Notes: a model not told the origin generated them from the sequence alone. A DNA stretch of 64,000 nucleotides from Sphingobacterium daejeonense (GCF_901472535.1 NZ_LR590470.1:1364001-1428000), one strand, 5' to 3'. Positions 27,198-37,669 are shown, numbered from the stretch's first letter. Program-made: numbers and translations.

Positions 27198-27920
27198 TTA
27201 GGGGTTTGGGATTGCTTTTTCTACAGCTTCTTGAGTATCCGTTGGATTGTGTTCTCTATATACTTTTTCACCAATAACGCCTTCATCCCCTAGAGCACGG
27301 CCTTTAACAAGCCATGAAATGCCAAATAGCCACAGTGCCAATGCTTCAAACACCAATGTTGAGTATGGAAAAAGTTTGAAAGGAACCAATACCACACATA
27401 ATAAAATTCCATATCCACATAACTTATATATTTTGTTCTCATTGAACATGCTCACTGGAATATCTGTATTCCTTTGTTGACCAATGGTGAATACATTGAT
27501 GGATAGAAGAGCGAAGATCACAAATAGCACAGCGGCAAAACCATAGTGCAACCAGGTCAAACTAAAATTTATAAGAGTACATTGCAAACAGGTTTCATAA
27601 ATTGGATCTGTTGGAATAAAAGCCACACCAAATGCCATAAAACCTGCGACGTTAGTCAATATGTTGTCGTTTTTAAATATCGATTTATTACCATTCCCCT
27701 TATAGCAAATCAGAAATAAGCCTACAGCACATAAAGTGCCTGTAAAAATCTCACGTAGATTCGTATAATAATAATGACTGATAGAAGGTTGGATTTTTGT
27801 TGAGAAGAAATGAAATAGGGATAATAAAACCAATATAATAGGTAAGAAGAATCCCAAATATCCGATGGTCCTACGCAGTCTTCTATAGGCAAAGAGATTG
27901 TGGAGTTGAATTTCTTTCAT
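27198..27920 (-). CDS. Uncharacterised six-helix membrane protein
   Basis: The 240-residue protein shows about six membrane helices and a motif ISHYYYTNLREIFTGTLCAV after the first helix, plus IPTDPIYETC between helices 3 and 4. I do not recognise a characterised family; it is reminiscent of DUF998/Frag1-like membrane proteins but this is weak. The C-terminus is short and soluble (REHNPTDTQEAVEKAIPNP). Monocistronic. Confidence 0.75.
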   Translation of the reverse strand: MKEIQLHNLFAYRRLRRTIGYLGFFLPIILVLLSLFHFFSTKIQPSISHYYYTNLREIFTGTLCAVGLFLICYKGNGNKSIFKNDNILTNVAGFMAFGVAFIPTDPIYETCLQCTLINFSLTWLHYGFAAVLFVIFALLSINVFTIGQQRNTDIPVSMFNENKIYKLCGYGILLCVVLVPFKLFPYSTLVFEALALWLFGISWLVKGRALGDEGVIGEKVYREHNPTDTQEAVEKAIPNP

Positions 27921-28065
27921 GATTAATATGCTTTTATAGAATCTATATTGAGCTATAAGTTCATAATGGTTAATGTGTATTTAAATTTACGGAAATTTGG
28001 GGATAATAACTTGTAAATGAGTGAAGTTTGCTGTTGAATTAGGGAATTCCCATTTTAAATAAAAA

Positions 28066-28087
28066 AGGGCATATTTTAAAATGCCCT
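28066..28087 (-). terminator. Terminator of the M61 peptidase gene
   Basis: AGGGCAT and ATGCCCT with an eight-base loop; the A-rich left flank supplies the U tract on the minus strand. Confidence 0.75.
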
Positions 28088-28113
28088 AATTATTGAATAA
28101 GTTATATCTCAAA

Positions 28114-29853
28114 TTATGATAATGATAACCAAATATCACCAAGTCTTCTCTGTTGATCGGTACTTTCTGGGTTTCTCTCAATAACATAGGAAACCTTATC
28201 ACTAGCTTTCAGATGAACTGTTATTTCTCGCATTAAGCCGTCTCTTGCTACTAAAATATTCAACGGGTCTCCAAGACTACTGGTAGCAATCGCTTGATCC
28301 AACTCTCTGCCTTGTGGATCCAATCTGTTTCCATTAACGGCAATAATTTCGTCGTCAACATTTAATCCATCCACCCATGCTGCTGAATTGCGATCTACAT
28401 TCTTTATAACTGTACGTCCATCATGGTGAGAAACCTTGATCCCTAGACTTGGAGTTTCTGTTTCTCGATTGATATCGATGAACTGATAACCAACTAAATT
28501 AAAATAGGCATTGTAATCTAGATCTTCGGTCACATAGACTGCATCGAATATTTCTTTTAAGGAGATTCCCGAAACCTCTTCTGCTAAATCTTGGAATTCT
28601 TTCTCAGTAATACCTCTATTTTCTATTAAATAATATTTATTGTAAGCTGCTTTAAGAACATCGTCAAGACGCTTAGTTCCATTTGTCTTGGCAATAATAA
28701 GAATATCCATCATCGTCGCCAACATTGCACCTTTATTGTAATAAGAGATGCTGACGTTAGGTGAATTTTCATCAGGTCTATATTGCTTGATCCAAGTGTC
28801 AAAGCTAGATAATCCTACAGATTGGACATTTCTTCCAGCCCGGTTTAATACTAGATTGAATTCTGACACTAATTCATTCAGATATTCCTGCTCATTTCTA
28901 AATCCACATCTTCTTGTTATAATATTATCATAATATGCAGTAAAACCTTCAAAAATCCATAGGAGAGAAGTATAGTTCTCTTCTTCATAGTTGAAAGGGC
29001 CAAGGTTTGCTGGTCTTAGTCTTTTGACATTCCATAAATGGAAGTATTCATGTGCAACTAAGCTCAAGAAATTATTATAACCAATATTACTTTGATACGC
29101 TGATCTTGATGCTGCTAATACTGTTGAGTTTAAATGCTCTAATCCGCCATGTGAACTTAAATAATTATGGGTTATAAAAACATATTTATCATTAGGATTG
29201 GAGCCCCATATTTCTGTTTCTACCTCAACAATTTTTTTGATATCAGCAGAGAGTCTGTCTTTATCGTAGTTTGCCGTGCCCACCATCGCAAATTCATGTG
29301 GGATACCCGCAGCATTGAACGTCCAAGTGTCTTGATTTCCAATTTCAAGTGGAGTATCGTATAGGATATCGAAGTTTTCAGCAAAAAATAGATTTACTTT
29401 TCCCTCGATTAAATCTAAACCAGTTGATATTTTGGACCAGAATGGCGGTAATGATACTTGAACAGTAGAGGCATGGTCTAGGTAGCCATCAATATAAAAG
29501 AATGTACCAGCTGGGCTAATGAATGCGTGTTGGTCATCGACAAAGTTTGTCCTGACAGATTTTTCAAAGCTGTATACTCTGTAATTTATTTTTGTTTCTT
29601 GACCTTTAGAGTTTACTCTCCAGGTATTTTTATTGATTTTTTGTATTTCTATGTCATTTCCATTTTCATCCTGTGCTTGAACTTGCTCCAAATTTTTTGA
29701 AAATTCACGGATTAAGTAAGATCCAGGAGTCCAAACTGGCATCTTGAGGTCTAAGAAGTCTTGGTCAAAGCCTTGGATAACCATACTGACCTCTACATAA
29801 TGGGCTTGAGGTTCAATAAATGATAGGTGGAAATGGATGCTGCTATTACTCAT
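28114..29853 (-). CDS. M61 family metallopeptidase with PDZ domain
   Basis: Glycyl-aminopeptidase-like zinc peptidase. Domains in order: N-terminal beta-sandwich (VPEXXX-type opening MPVWTPGSYLIREFSK at about 38-53), catalytic domain with H268-E-Y-F-H272 and the downstream GFTAYYDNIITRR glutamate helix, and a PDZ domain at about 470-550 (GLNVDDEIIAVNGNRLD). 579 residues is normal. No signal peptide, so intracellular or non-classically located. It follows the thyA-folA pair on the same strand but a terminator separates them. Confidence 0.93.
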   Translation of the reverse strand: MSNSSIHFHLSFIEPQAHYVEVSMVIQGFDQDFLDLKMPVWTPGSYLIREFSKNLEQVQAQDENGNDIEIQKINKNTWRVNSKGQETKINYRVYSFEKSVRTNFVDDQHAFISPAGTFFYIDGYLDHASTVQVSLPPFWSKISTGLDLIEGKVNLFFAENFDILYDTPLEIGNQDTWTFNAAGIPHEFAMVGTANYDKDRLSADIKKIVEVETEIWGSNPNDKYVFITHNYLSSHGGLEHLNSTVLAASRSAYQSNIGYNNFLSLVAHEYFHLWNVKRLRPANLGPFNYEEENYTSLLWIFEGFTAYYDNIITRRCGFRNEQEYLNELVSEFNLVLNRAGRNVQSVGLSSFDTWIKQYRPDENSPNVSISYYNKGAMLATMMDILIIAKTNGTKRLDDVLKAAYNKYYLIENRGITEKEFQDLAEEVSGISLKEIFDAVYVTEDLDYNAYFNLVGYQFIDINRETETPSLGIKVSHHDGRTVIKNVDRNSAAWVDGLNVDDEIIAVNGNRLDPQGRELDQAIATSSLGDPLNILVARDGLMREITVHLKASDKVSYVIERNPESTDQQRRLGDIWLSLS

Positions 29854-29866
29854 ATTAAATTAACAT

Positions 29867-29895
29867 AAAAAGGGAAACCATGTTTGGTCTCCCTT
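29867..29895 (-). terminator. Terminator of thyA-folA
   Basis: GGGAAACCA and TGGTCTCCC pair with one mismatch; A-run on the left gives U tract on the minus strand. Confidence 0.7.
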
Positions 29896-30391
29896 ATTTT
29901 CTTTTATATACTTCGAATGTATAGTCGTACTGATGTTTGTCGTCCTTGTTATGTTTTTCTTGGCTAATAAGCTCCCAATCCGACTCAGGAAGCTCAGGAA
30001 AGAACGCATCTGCGCCCTCAATATTGGTATGAACTCTAGTTAACAATATTTCATCAGCCATCGACATTGCCTGTTTAAATATTTCGGCGCCACCAATGAT
30101 AAAAATTTCCCGCTCGTCCCTACAATAATTGATGACATCTTGCAGGCTGTTTGCCACATCAACATCTTCAATATTTAAAGTTGGTTGTCTGGAAATTATA
30201 ATGTTTCTTCTGCCTGGAAGGGGTTTTCCAATAGATTCAAATGTCTTTCGGCCCATAATAATGGAATGATCCATTGTTTTGGCTTTAAAATATTTGAAGT
30301 CATTTGGTAAATGCCATGGCATCTGGTTTCCTTTACCGATTGCATTATTTTCAGCTGCCGCCACAATGAATGTAACTTTAGGATAACTCAT
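29894..30391 (-). CDS. folA: Dihydrofolate reductase
   Basis: Reduces dihydrofolate to tetrahydrofolate with NADPH, regenerating the cofactor consumed by ThyA. At 165 residues it shows AIGKGNQMPWHLPNDFKYFK, the IMGRKTFESIGKPLPGRRNII nucleotide-binding block and FIIGGAEIF. It follows thyA by 20 bases, the usual thyA-folA operon. Confidence 0.97.
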   Translation of the reverse strand: MSYPKVTFIVAAAENNAIGKGNQMPWHLPNDFKYFKAKTMDHSIIMGRKTFESIGKPLPGRRNIIISRQPTLNIEDVDVANSLQDVINYCRDEREIFIIGGAEIFKQAMSMADEILLTRVHTNIEGADAFFPELPESDWELISQEKHNKDDKHQYDYTFEVYKRK

Positions 30392-30411
30392 TAAAATATT
30401 AATTTTTAATA

Positions 30412-31233
30412 CTAAACAGCTACAGGAGCTTTAATATGTGGATGATGTTCGTAATTCTGCAATTCAAAATCCTCGAATTTGAAATCAAAGATTGAATTTA
30501 CCTCTGGGTTGATAACCATCTGAGGTAACGGTTTTGGATCTCTGCTTAGTTGAAGTTCGGTCTGTTCGAAATGATTGCTGTAAATATGTGCGTCACCAAG
30601 AGTATGTATAAATTCTGCCGCTTCCATATCACAAACTTGTGCTACCATCATAGTCAATAGCGCATATGATGCAATATTAAAAGGTACACCCAAGAAAATA
30701 TCAGCACTCCTCTGATACAATTGACAGGATAGTTGCGGTTTCATCAAGCCTTTTTCAGGTTGCGCAGGAGCTACATAAAACTGAAAGAATGCATGGCATG
30801 GAGGTAAAGCCATATTTTCAATCTCTGCTACATTCCAAGCCGACACTATTATCCTTCTGGAATCCGGGGAGTTTTTAAGTTGATTGATCACTTGGGTTAT
30901 CTGGTCGATATGACGGCCATCCGGCGTAGGCCATGAGCGCCATTGAGAACCATAGACTGGACCAAGATTTCCATTTTCATCTGCCCATTCATCCCAGATG
31001 CTTACACCATTTTCTTTTAAATATTGAATGTTCGTTTCGCCTTTCAAAAACCAGATCAATTCGTGGATAATTGATCGAAGGTGCAGTTTTTTTGTCGTTA
31101 CAAGTGGAAATCCCTCCTTAAGGTTAAAACGCATTTGATACCCGAAAACACTTTTCGTTCCTGTCCCTGTTCTATCTGTTTTTTCAACACCATTGTTGTA
31201 AACATGCTCGAGTAGATCTAAATACTGTCTCAT
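30412..31233 (-). CDS. thyA: Thymidylate synthase
   Basis: Methylates dUMP to dTMP using methylene-tetrahydrofolate. The nucleophile is Cys146 in [13 protein letters not shown]; the dUMP-binding [20 protein letters not shown] and DAHIYSNH blocks are intact. 273 residues, the standard short form. First gene of the thyA-folA operon. Confidence 0.98.
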   Translation of the reverse strand: MRQYLDLLEHVYNNGVEKTDRTGTGTKSVFGYQMRFNLKEGFPLVTTKKLHLRSIIHELIWFLKGETNIQYLKENGVSIWDEWADENGNLGPVYGSQWRSWPTPDGRHIDQITQVINQLKNSPDSRRIIVSAWNVAEIENMALPPCHAFFQFYVAPAQPEKGLMKPQLSCQLYQRSADIFLGVPFNIASYALLTMMVAQVCDMEAAEFIHTLGDAHIYSNHFEQTELQLSRDPKPLPQMVINPEVNSIFDFKFEDFELQNYEHHPHIKAPVAV

Positions 31234-31334
31234 AGATTGGATTTTCCTTGTTTTATATTCTTACGAAGATACCCTTTTTTAGATCATCAAAATATCACAA
31301 TTTTTCAACAACTAACAATTTGCTTCATTTTGTG

Positions 31335-31342
31335 TATTTTTG
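31335..31342 (+). promoter_or_regulatory. -7 element TATTTTTG of mtaB
   Basis: TAnnTTTG ending 9 bases before the ATG at 31352. An alternative in-frame TTG at 31340 would lie inside it, which favours the ATG. Confidence 0.6.
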
Positions 31343-31351
31343 CAAAATATC

Positions 31352-32672
31352 ATGGGAAAAAAAGTTGCTTTCTATACGTTGGGTTGTAAGCTGAATTTTT
31401 CAGAAACCTCCTCTATAGGTCGTATCTTTAAGGATGCGGGTTATGAAACTACGCCTTTTAACAGTGCGGCAGATGTTTATGTCATCAATACTTGTTCGGT
31501 TACAGATCATGCTGACCGAAAGTGTAGAAAGGTTGTAAAAGAAGCATTGAAGCATTCTCCAAATGCTTATATCACAATTGTTGGCTGTTATGCACAGTTA
31601 AAGCCAAAAGAAATCTCAGAAATTCCAGGTGTTGATATGGTATTAGGTGCTGCCGAGAAATTCAATATCATCGAACATATAAACGACCTTACCAAAAATG
31701 AAAAAGCGATAGTGCATAATGCTCCCATTGATGAGACCAATCAGTTTGTGTCTGCATTTTCTATTGGAGACCGAACTCGTACCTTTTTGAAAGTTCAAGA
31801 CGGATGCGATTATTCATGTACTTTCTGTACCATTCCTCTTGCGCGAGGTGCCAGCCGATCTGGAAAGATTGAAGATATAGTCCGCCAAGCAGAGGAAATT
31901 GCAGCATCAGGAGTTAAAGAAATTGTTTTGACCGGTGTTAATATCGGTGATTATGGAATACGTGATGGTAAGCGTCAAGATAGGTTCGTAGATCTTGTAA
32001 AAGCATTGGATGAAGTTGAAGGTATAGACAGAATTCGAATTTCGAGCATCGAGCCAAATTTACTGACCAATGAGATCATAGAATTTGTTGCTCAATCGAA
32101 AAGGTTTGTTCCTCATTTCCATATGCCACTTCAGTCTGGAAACAATAAGGTTCTAGCACAAATGAGGCGTCGCTATAAACGTGAACTCTATTGGGAAAGG
32201 GTGGCAAAGATTAAATCATTAATGCCAAATTGTTGTATTGGAGTGGATGTAATAGTAGGTTTTCCAGGTGAGACACGTGAAGATTTTATCGATACTTATA
32301 ATTTCTTGAACGAAATGGATATTTCTTATTTGCATGTCTTTACCTATTCTGAGCGTGAGAACACCATAGCAGCACAAATGGAAGGCGCTGTACCAGGTGC
32401 ACAAAGAAGTGACCGCAGTAAAATGCTTCATATCCTGTCTGAGAAAAAGCGTAGAGCATTCTACGAATCTCAATTAGGAAACATCGATGAGGTATTGTTT
32501 GAAGGTGATATTAAAGACGGATATATGCATGGTTTCTCCAAAAACTATGTTAAGGTAAGAACCGCATATGATCCTATATTGGTTAATGAAGTGGTACCAG
32601 TGAAATTTTTTGGAAATCTCTGAAAATGGAGATGTCGATATTGAAGAATCACCAGAAGTTTTGGCTCATTAA
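31352..32672 (+). CDS. mtaB: tRNA t6A37 methylthiotransferase MtaB (C-terminal frameshift)
   Basis: Radical SAM enzyme that thiomethylates N6-threonylcarbamoyladenosine at tRNA position 37. N-terminal UPF0004 domain cysteines (LGCKLN, NTCSVT, VGCYAQ), radical SAM triad CDYSCTFC, and a C-terminal TRAM domain. The frame stops at 32623, but the next frame continues with LEISENGDVDIEESPEVLAH to 32672. One extra T in T6 (32606-32611) explains this; the repaired protein is 439 residues and has the expected VPVKFLEI TRAM ending. Same homopolymer error type as elsewhere in the window. Confidence 0.93.
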
Positions 32673-32690
32673 AATAATAATTACTATATA

Positions 32691-32729
32691 AAAAGAGAGA
32701 GGCTATCCCAAGGTTAGCCTCTCTCTTTT
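32691..32729. terminator. Strong bidirectional terminator
   Basis: AAAAGAGAGAGGCTA and TAGCCTCTCTCTTTT, a perfect 15-bp stem between convergent mtaB and the phosphate transporter gene. Confidence 0.93.
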
Positions 32730-32741
32730 TATGTCATAATA

Positions 32742-35009
32742 TTATGCATTCCTTCTACGGAAACTATCGAACTCTTTATGTAAACGCATCAGTTTGAAGG
32801 TCGAACTGATCAATTCATTTGTTTCCAATAATATCGAGAAATATAATCTACTGTTTTTTGGACTATTTTCAGAAGTACGGATCCTATCGATTTGTTTATC
32901 TAATAGATTGTTAATGTATTCTTGAATATCTTCTCTCTCTTTAATTATTTCGTCAATTTTGCTGAAATCCAACCTTTTATAGGTCATATTGATTTTAGAG
33001 AACCACTCTGAAATCCTTTCAACAACGTATTTAAGATCTTTCGCCTGGCTTATTCTTAACGTTTTATGATTGTTGTCAACATGGGACAGAGCATTTGAAT
33101 TGATGACAGCCACATTTTCAACCATATCCTGCAAATATCCTAATGAAATAATGTAGTAGCGACTACCTTTTACAGAAGTGTCATCTAGATTACGGATATA
33201 ATCGTACATGGCATTATTTGTAGAATTTAGGTCGTTCTGTAATTTTTTGACAAGTTTTTTATTAGCCATTAATGCCATCAAATCTTCTTTGATCAAGGAG
33301 TCAATAGCTTCTTTGAAAAATAGGTTTGTTTTTGAAAAAGTTTCACTTATTTGTTGAGCACTGGTTTCGATAACTTGTTGAAGACCAATAATATCACTTT
33401 TATCTAGATTAAGTTCTTGTAGAGCTTTGGCCTTAATTTTACGGTCATGGCTTTTTGCATTTCTATACAATAGTAAAGCTAATACAATCAATGAAATAAC
33501 AAAAGTGACAATTCCTCCAATTTTCAGGAAGAATGCGAATATAACTGCGCCCATAAACGCACAGCCTGCAGTGACAAACCAGCCTCCAATAACATGGAAT
33601 ACCCCTGACACACGGTACACAGCACTTTCACGCCCCCAAGCTCTATCAGCAAAAGCAGTACCCATAGCCACCATAAACGTGACATATGTGGTCGAAAGAG
33701 GTAATTTCATCGATGTACCAAGCGCAATTAGACTACTCGCTACCATCAAGTTTACTGAAGCCCTGATCATGTCGAACATCGGTTCGTCCTTAGATTTTTT
33801 CTTTTTTCTATGGGCGTTCAATAAAGGGTTTTCAAATTTTTTGTCCAGACTAGCCTGCAAAGTTCTAGGCATGATATAGCTCAAACCTGAACCAATTCTG
33901 ATAAATCCTCTCACGATACTTCTGGAAAGCATGTTGGATTTGAATTTTTCAGCACCATCACCTTGATTGGTAAGGCTCATCTCAGTTTCAATTACTGTTT
34001 TAGCTTTTTTAGAAGTCCAAAGTGTTATTACCATGATGATTCCAGCACATAATAAAATCCATGCGGGAGCTACAATGTCGCTTGATGCTAGTGCATCCAT
34101 GGTATATGTGTCTGGATCAGCGCCTGGAATGGATTGAAAAATCTCAACAGATTGGGCAGCAGCAACTGGAACACCTATAAAGTTTACCAAATCATTTCCT
34201 GCAAAGGATAAAGCCAAAGCAAATGTTCCAATTCCAATGATAACCTTTAAGATGTTATAACCTAATAAATTAATGATATAACTTACAATTGAGAATACTA
34301 CAAATGATCCTCCTAATAATAGTAATTCGTGAGTTTGAACCCAATCTTTAACGTCTTTTCCAATAAATGAAACACCTTTTAATCCTTTGATTAAAATAAA
34401 ATAAGAGATTGACGCCATTGCGATACCACCGAAGATAACTCCAATCGTCTTAAGCTTTTTTTCAAACTGGAATGTAAAAAGAACCCTTGACACATATTGT
34501 ACAGCCATACCGACTGTAAAAGATATGACGACTGAGAGCAGGATACTATAGACAATCTCAGAAGCTTTTTCAGTATTAATATATGAAGATAGGGTAGACC
34601 AATCTCCATCTTTTATGGCAATGTTGTAGATCGCTAAACATAGTGCTGCGCCCAATAATTCAAATACAATAGAAACTGTAGTTGATGTGGGAAGACCAAA
34701 ATAATTAAAGACATCCAATAATATGATGTCCGTAATCATGACGGCGAGAAATATCGTAATTACATCGTCAAAGGAAAATTTGCTGGGGACATAAATCCCA
34801 CTTCGGGCAATTTCCATCATTCCACTTGAAAAGACAGAACCGAAAAGAATCCCCAAGCTGGCAATGATCATGATGCTCTTGAATGGAATTGCTTTGGAAC
34901 CGATTGCTGAATTTAGAAAGTTTACTGCGTCGTTACTTACACCGACCATCAAATCAATTATGGCAAGAACTGCCAAGGTAATGAGGACGAGATAAAGATA
35001 ATTCTCCAT
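32742..35009 (-). CDS. PiT-family inorganic phosphate transporter with PhoU-like tail
   Basis: Phosphate (metal-phosphate):H+ or Na+ symporter. The signature GVSNDAVNFLNSAIGSKA lies in the first helix region and recurs as SFAGNDLVNFIGVPVAAAQS in the second repeat; about twelve helices extend to residue ~515. The remaining ~220 residues are helical, charged and membrane-free, resembling a PhoU domain (LIKEDLMALMANKKLVKKL, YIISLGYLQDMVENVAVI). PhoU is normally separate; the fusion is common in Bacteroidota. 755 residues; monocistronic. Confidence 0.92.
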   Translation of the reverse strand: MENYLYLVLITLAVLAIIDLMVGVSNDAVNFLNSAIGSKAIPFKSIMIIASLGILFGSVFSSGMMEIARSGIYVPSKFSFDDVITIFLAVMITDIILLDVFNYFGLPTSTTVSIVFELLGAALCLAIYNIAIKDGDWSTLSSYINTEKASEIVYSILLSVVISFTVGMAVQYVSRVLFTFQFEKKLKTIGVIFGGIAMASISYFILIKGLKGVSFIGKDVKDWVQTHELLLLGGSFVVFSIVSYIINLLGYNILKVIIGIGTFALALSFAGNDLVNFIGVPVAAAQSVEIFQSIPGADPDTYTMDALASSDIVAPAWILLCAGIIMVITLWTSKKAKTVIETEMSLTNQGDGAEKFKSNMLSRSIVRGFIRIGSGLSYIMPRTLQASLDKKFENPLLNAHRKKKKSKDEPMFDMIRASVNLMVASSLIALGTSMKLPLSTTYVTFMVAMGTAFADRAWGRESAVYRVSGVFHVIGGWFVTAGCAFMGAVIFAFFLKIGGIVTFVISLIVLALLLYRNAKSHDRKIKAKALQELNLDKSDIIGLQQVIETSAQQISETFSKTNLFFKEAIDSLIKEDLMALMANKKLVKKLQNDLNSTNNAMYDYIRNLDDTSVKGSRYYIISLGYLQDMVENVAVINSNALSHVDNNHKTLRISQAKDLKYVVERISEWFSKINMTYKRLDFSKIDEIIKEREDIQEYINNLLDKQIDRIRTSENSPKNSRLYFSILLETNELISSTFKLMRLHKEFDSFRRRNA

Positions 35010-35106
35010 ATTATATTGTTTTTATCCTGATTATTTTGGTTGGATCAAATTAAAACTGATAAAAGATTAATTAAAACTGCAAGTATAGCGTAAAAACCTT
35101 AAAAAA

Positions 35107-35997
35107 TTAGCTATTTGTTTTCAAATTGTTCTTCCAGAATATGGTCAGCAATATGAAAAATACCCCTAACCATTTGATCCAGGTCACAGATTCGTTCAAA
35201 ACTAAATAGGACATACAAACTGCTACCGGAAGTTCTACAGCACTCAATACAGCACCAAGGGAATAACCGGTCTTCGGCATTCCATATGCATATAATAATG
35301 GTGGAATTACGGTGCCGAATAACGATAATAATAACCCATAAGGAAGAATGCCAAGAAAAATCTCTGGATTAAAAAGACTAAAAGGCTGAAGAGTGATGAA
35401 TATCAATATCAACGCGCCTGAAATCATTAATGCACTTTTCTGAACTGGGGGGTAATCATTGCCAACTCGACCATTTACAATCATAAATATGGAATAGGCT
35501 GTAGCAGCTAATAATCCATAACCAATGCCAACAATTGAAAATGATTCCAAAGGTTCTTCTATCATTCCGGTCGCCAAAACTGTTCCAGCAAGAATACAGA
35601 TAATTACGATGATTTGACTTAGTTGGGGTTTGACTTTGAAAAATATTAATTCAATGATTTGTCCTATCCAAATGTATTGCATCAATAGGACTATGGCTAA
35701 AGAGGCAGGAACTAATTCAACACATTTGTAATATAGAATACTTACCATCCCAGTACTTACGCCACTCAGGATAATCTTCCATTTAGGGCTTTTCAGGTTT
35801 TCATGATCCTTCTCTACCCGCCTGTTTTTTATAATTGCCCAGGTCAACCATAAAAATATGACACCTAATAATGCTTGAATTCCTGTTACCTCTCCTAAGT
35901 TAAATCCCTGTTCGTAGGCCTTTTTAACAAAAGTAGATAAAATACCAAAGCTTGCAGCCCCTAAAAAAACCGCAATTGCCCCCTTAGTTTTATTCAT
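35107..35997 (-). CDS. EamA/DMT-family transporter
   Basis: Ten membrane helices in 296 residues, with two EamA repeats (IAVFLGAASFGILSTFVKKA and IGYGLLAATAYSIFMIVNGR). Distinct from the other EamA protein at 22818. Substrate unknown. Same strand as the phosphate transporter, 97 bases upstream of it, probably an independent transcript. Confidence 0.9.
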   Translation of the reverse strand: MNKTKGAIAVFLGAASFGILSTFVKKAYEQGFNLGEVTGIQALLGVIFLWLTWAIIKNRRVEKDHENLKSPKWKIILSGVSTGMVSILYYKCVELVPASLAIVLLMQYIWIGQIIELIFFKVKPQLSQIIVIICILAGTVLATGMIEEPLESFSIVGIGYGLLAATAYSIFMIVNGRVGNDYPPVQKSALMISGALILIFITLQPFSLFNPEIFLGILPYGLLLSLFGTVIPPLLYAYGMPKTGYSLGAVLSAVELPVAVCMSYLVLNESVTWIKWLGVFFILLTIFWKNNLKTNS

Positions 35998-36236
35998 GGC
36001 ACAAAAGTAATTTAATTAGATGTGTTTACCTCATATTCATAACAGTTGTTTACAGATAGTAGGCAAATAAATGATTAATAAAGTTATCAAGACAGTTTAA
36101 AATAGTTGTCGTAACAATTTTTTTTGCTTTAAAAAGTGCATGTAGAACTGATTTTAAGCTATATTGTCTTCTTGAGAATAAAAAGAAAATCACATTTGTG
36201 GAAAAAATCAAGTTGGTTGTTAGGCTGTTAAGGATA

Positions 36237-36244
36237 TATTTTTG
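36237..36244 (+). promoter_or_regulatory. -7 element TATTTTTG
   Basis: Exact TAnnTTTG 13 bases before the ATG of the NlpC/P60 gene. The rest of the 260-base gap 35998-36236 shows nothing further. Confidence 0.55.
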
Positions 36245-36257
36245 ATTGGAGGTTTGA

Positions 36258-36845
36258 ATGAAGGTTAACTATAGTTTATTAATATTTCTTTTAGCTGCGG
36301 TGATTTTAAGTTCTTGTGGTTCGAAACGCAAGACTTCAGCTAAGTATTCCTATGGGAGTGTGAACCCTAAAAAAGGAGCTCCAATTTCTGATGCCAGTGA
36401 TGCTAGAGGTAAAGGGTATGGATCTAATAAACTTGATAATTACGCAGACCTTTTAGGAGTAAAAACAAAAGAACTAGACAATAAGAATCTTTATTACATG
36501 ATTGATGATTGGATGGGTACTCCTCATCGAATGGGTGGAATGGATAAAAGAGGAGTAGACTGTTCAGGATTTGTCAGTATGCTATATCAAAAAATCTATG
36601 GCAAAGATCTTCCAAGGACTTCCCGAGATATGGCTGATAACGTAAAGAGAAAATATGAAAACCAACTCAAAGAAGGAGATTTAGTTTTCTTTTCTTTTGG
36701 AGGCAGGAATATTGACCATGTGGGAATTTATCTCCATAATGGCAAATTCGTTCATGTTTCAACAAGAAAAGGAGTAATTATCTCCAATCTGAGTGACAGT
36801 TGGTATTATAAATATTTCAAAAGAAGCGGCACTCCCAAAAGCTAG
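36258..36845 (+). CDS. NlpC/P60 (C40) peptidoglycan hydrolase, lipoprotein
   Basis: Exported gamma-D-glutamyl-diamino acid endopeptidase type. Lipoprotein signal with lipobox LSSC near residue 20, then a C40 domain: Cys102 in GVDCSGFVSMLY, His154 in IDHVGIYL, and a third polar His in KFVHVSTRKG. PRTSRDM is the usual substrate-loop region. 195 residues. Single gene. Confidence 0.94.
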   Translation: MKVNYSLLIFLLAAVILSSCGSKRKTSAKYSYGSVNPKKGAPISDASDARGKGYGSNKLDNYADLLGVKTKELDNKNLYYMIDDWMGTPHRMGGMDKRGVDCSGFVSMLYQKIYGKDLPRTSRDMADNVKRKYENQLKEGDLVFFSFGGRNIDHVGIYLHNGKFVHVSTRKGVIISNLSDSWYYKYFKRSGTPKS

Positions 36846-36934
36846 AATTTAGGCTTTTGCATGTTTTATGACAGTATTATGTTTCAGAAAAGGGTTAATT
36901 CTTAAATAACCTGAATAAAATGTCTACAAATCCC

Positions 36935-36942
36935 TATTTTTG
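36935..36942 (+). promoter_or_regulatory. -7 element TATTTTTG
   Basis: Exact TAnnTTTG 20 bases before ATG 36963. A GTG at 36942 that would extend the frame overlaps this element, which favours 36963. Confidence 0.55.
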
Positions 36943-36962
36943 TGCACATTTTAATAAATATC

Positions 36963-37463
36963 ATGTCAGATAGAACAAAGAAGATTTTTTTAGGGCTTTG
37001 TATCATAGTTCCATTTTTAATTTATTGTGTTTATTATTATTCGGCAATGGTGAAAAATGCACCATATCGTTATGCTGATTTTGATTCCATTGAACTTACT
37101 TATGGTTATCCAGATTCGATGTTGAATTATTATAATTCAAAAACTCGCGAATATAATTATTTGACAAAAGAGAATAAATTGGTGAAGGATTCGCTAAAAC
37201 TTAGAGACAATGATTTATTGTATCTGCACAGAAAAGCACAAGAATTAGGTTTCTGGAATTTGCCAAATGATATGACAGTTGACTTAGCTTCCAGAAAACC
37301 CGGAGAGCGCAAGCCTAGATATAAACTAACTTATAAATACAAGGAAAAATCTAAAACAGTGTCTTTTGATCCTGATTTCGGAGGACCAACTAAAATGGTT
37401 GAAGCAGCGCGTACAACCATTGACGAAGTAACTCGTATGTTGGCAACAGCAAAAGCCAGGTAA
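36963..37463 (+). CDS. Membrane-anchored hypothetical protein
   Basis: About 166 residues with one N-terminal membrane helix (IFLGLCIIVPFLIYCVYYYS) and an extracytoplasmic domain. The visible motif is WNLPNDMT followed by KPRYKLTYKYKEKSKTVSFD, typical of small Bacteroidota envelope proteins of unknown function. I do not recognise a named family. Confidence 0.78.
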   Translation: MSDRTKKIFLGLCIIVPFLIYCVYYYSAMVKNAPYRYADFDSIELTYGYPDSMLNYYNSKTREYNYLTKENKLVKDSLKLRDNDLLYLHRKAQELGFWNLPNDMTVDLASRKPGERKPRYKLTYKYKEKSKTVSFDPDFGGPTKMVEAARTTIDEVTRMLATAKAR

Positions 37464-37587
37464 AAGAGTAATTTTTATTTAATTTTCTCTTAACAGTAAC
37501 TTTAAGGAATAGCCATACCTTTGGATTAAGTAATTTGTTTCAATAAATTGTTTGGTGATTTAAAGGTTATTAGGTAAAACAATTAAG

Positions 37588-37621
37588 AAAAAAGGGTCGA
37601 TGTGATATCGGTCCTTTTTTT
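37588..37621 (+). terminator. Terminator-like hairpin
   Basis: AAAAAAGGGTCGAT and ATATCGGTCCTTTTTTT pair imperfectly around GTG, followed by T residues. Confidence 0.6.
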
Positions 37622-37639
37622 GTTTTATTAAACTTGGAA

Positions 37640-37669
37640 AGAGATCTGCAAATGCAGGTCTCTTTTTTT
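37640..37669 (+). terminator. Second terminator-like hairpin upstream of aqpZ
   Basis: AGAGATCTGCA and TGCAGGTCTCT pair with one G-T wobble, then TTTTTTT. Two consecutive hairpins before aqpZ suggest tight insulation, or that the second acts as an attenuator. Confidence 0.7.
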
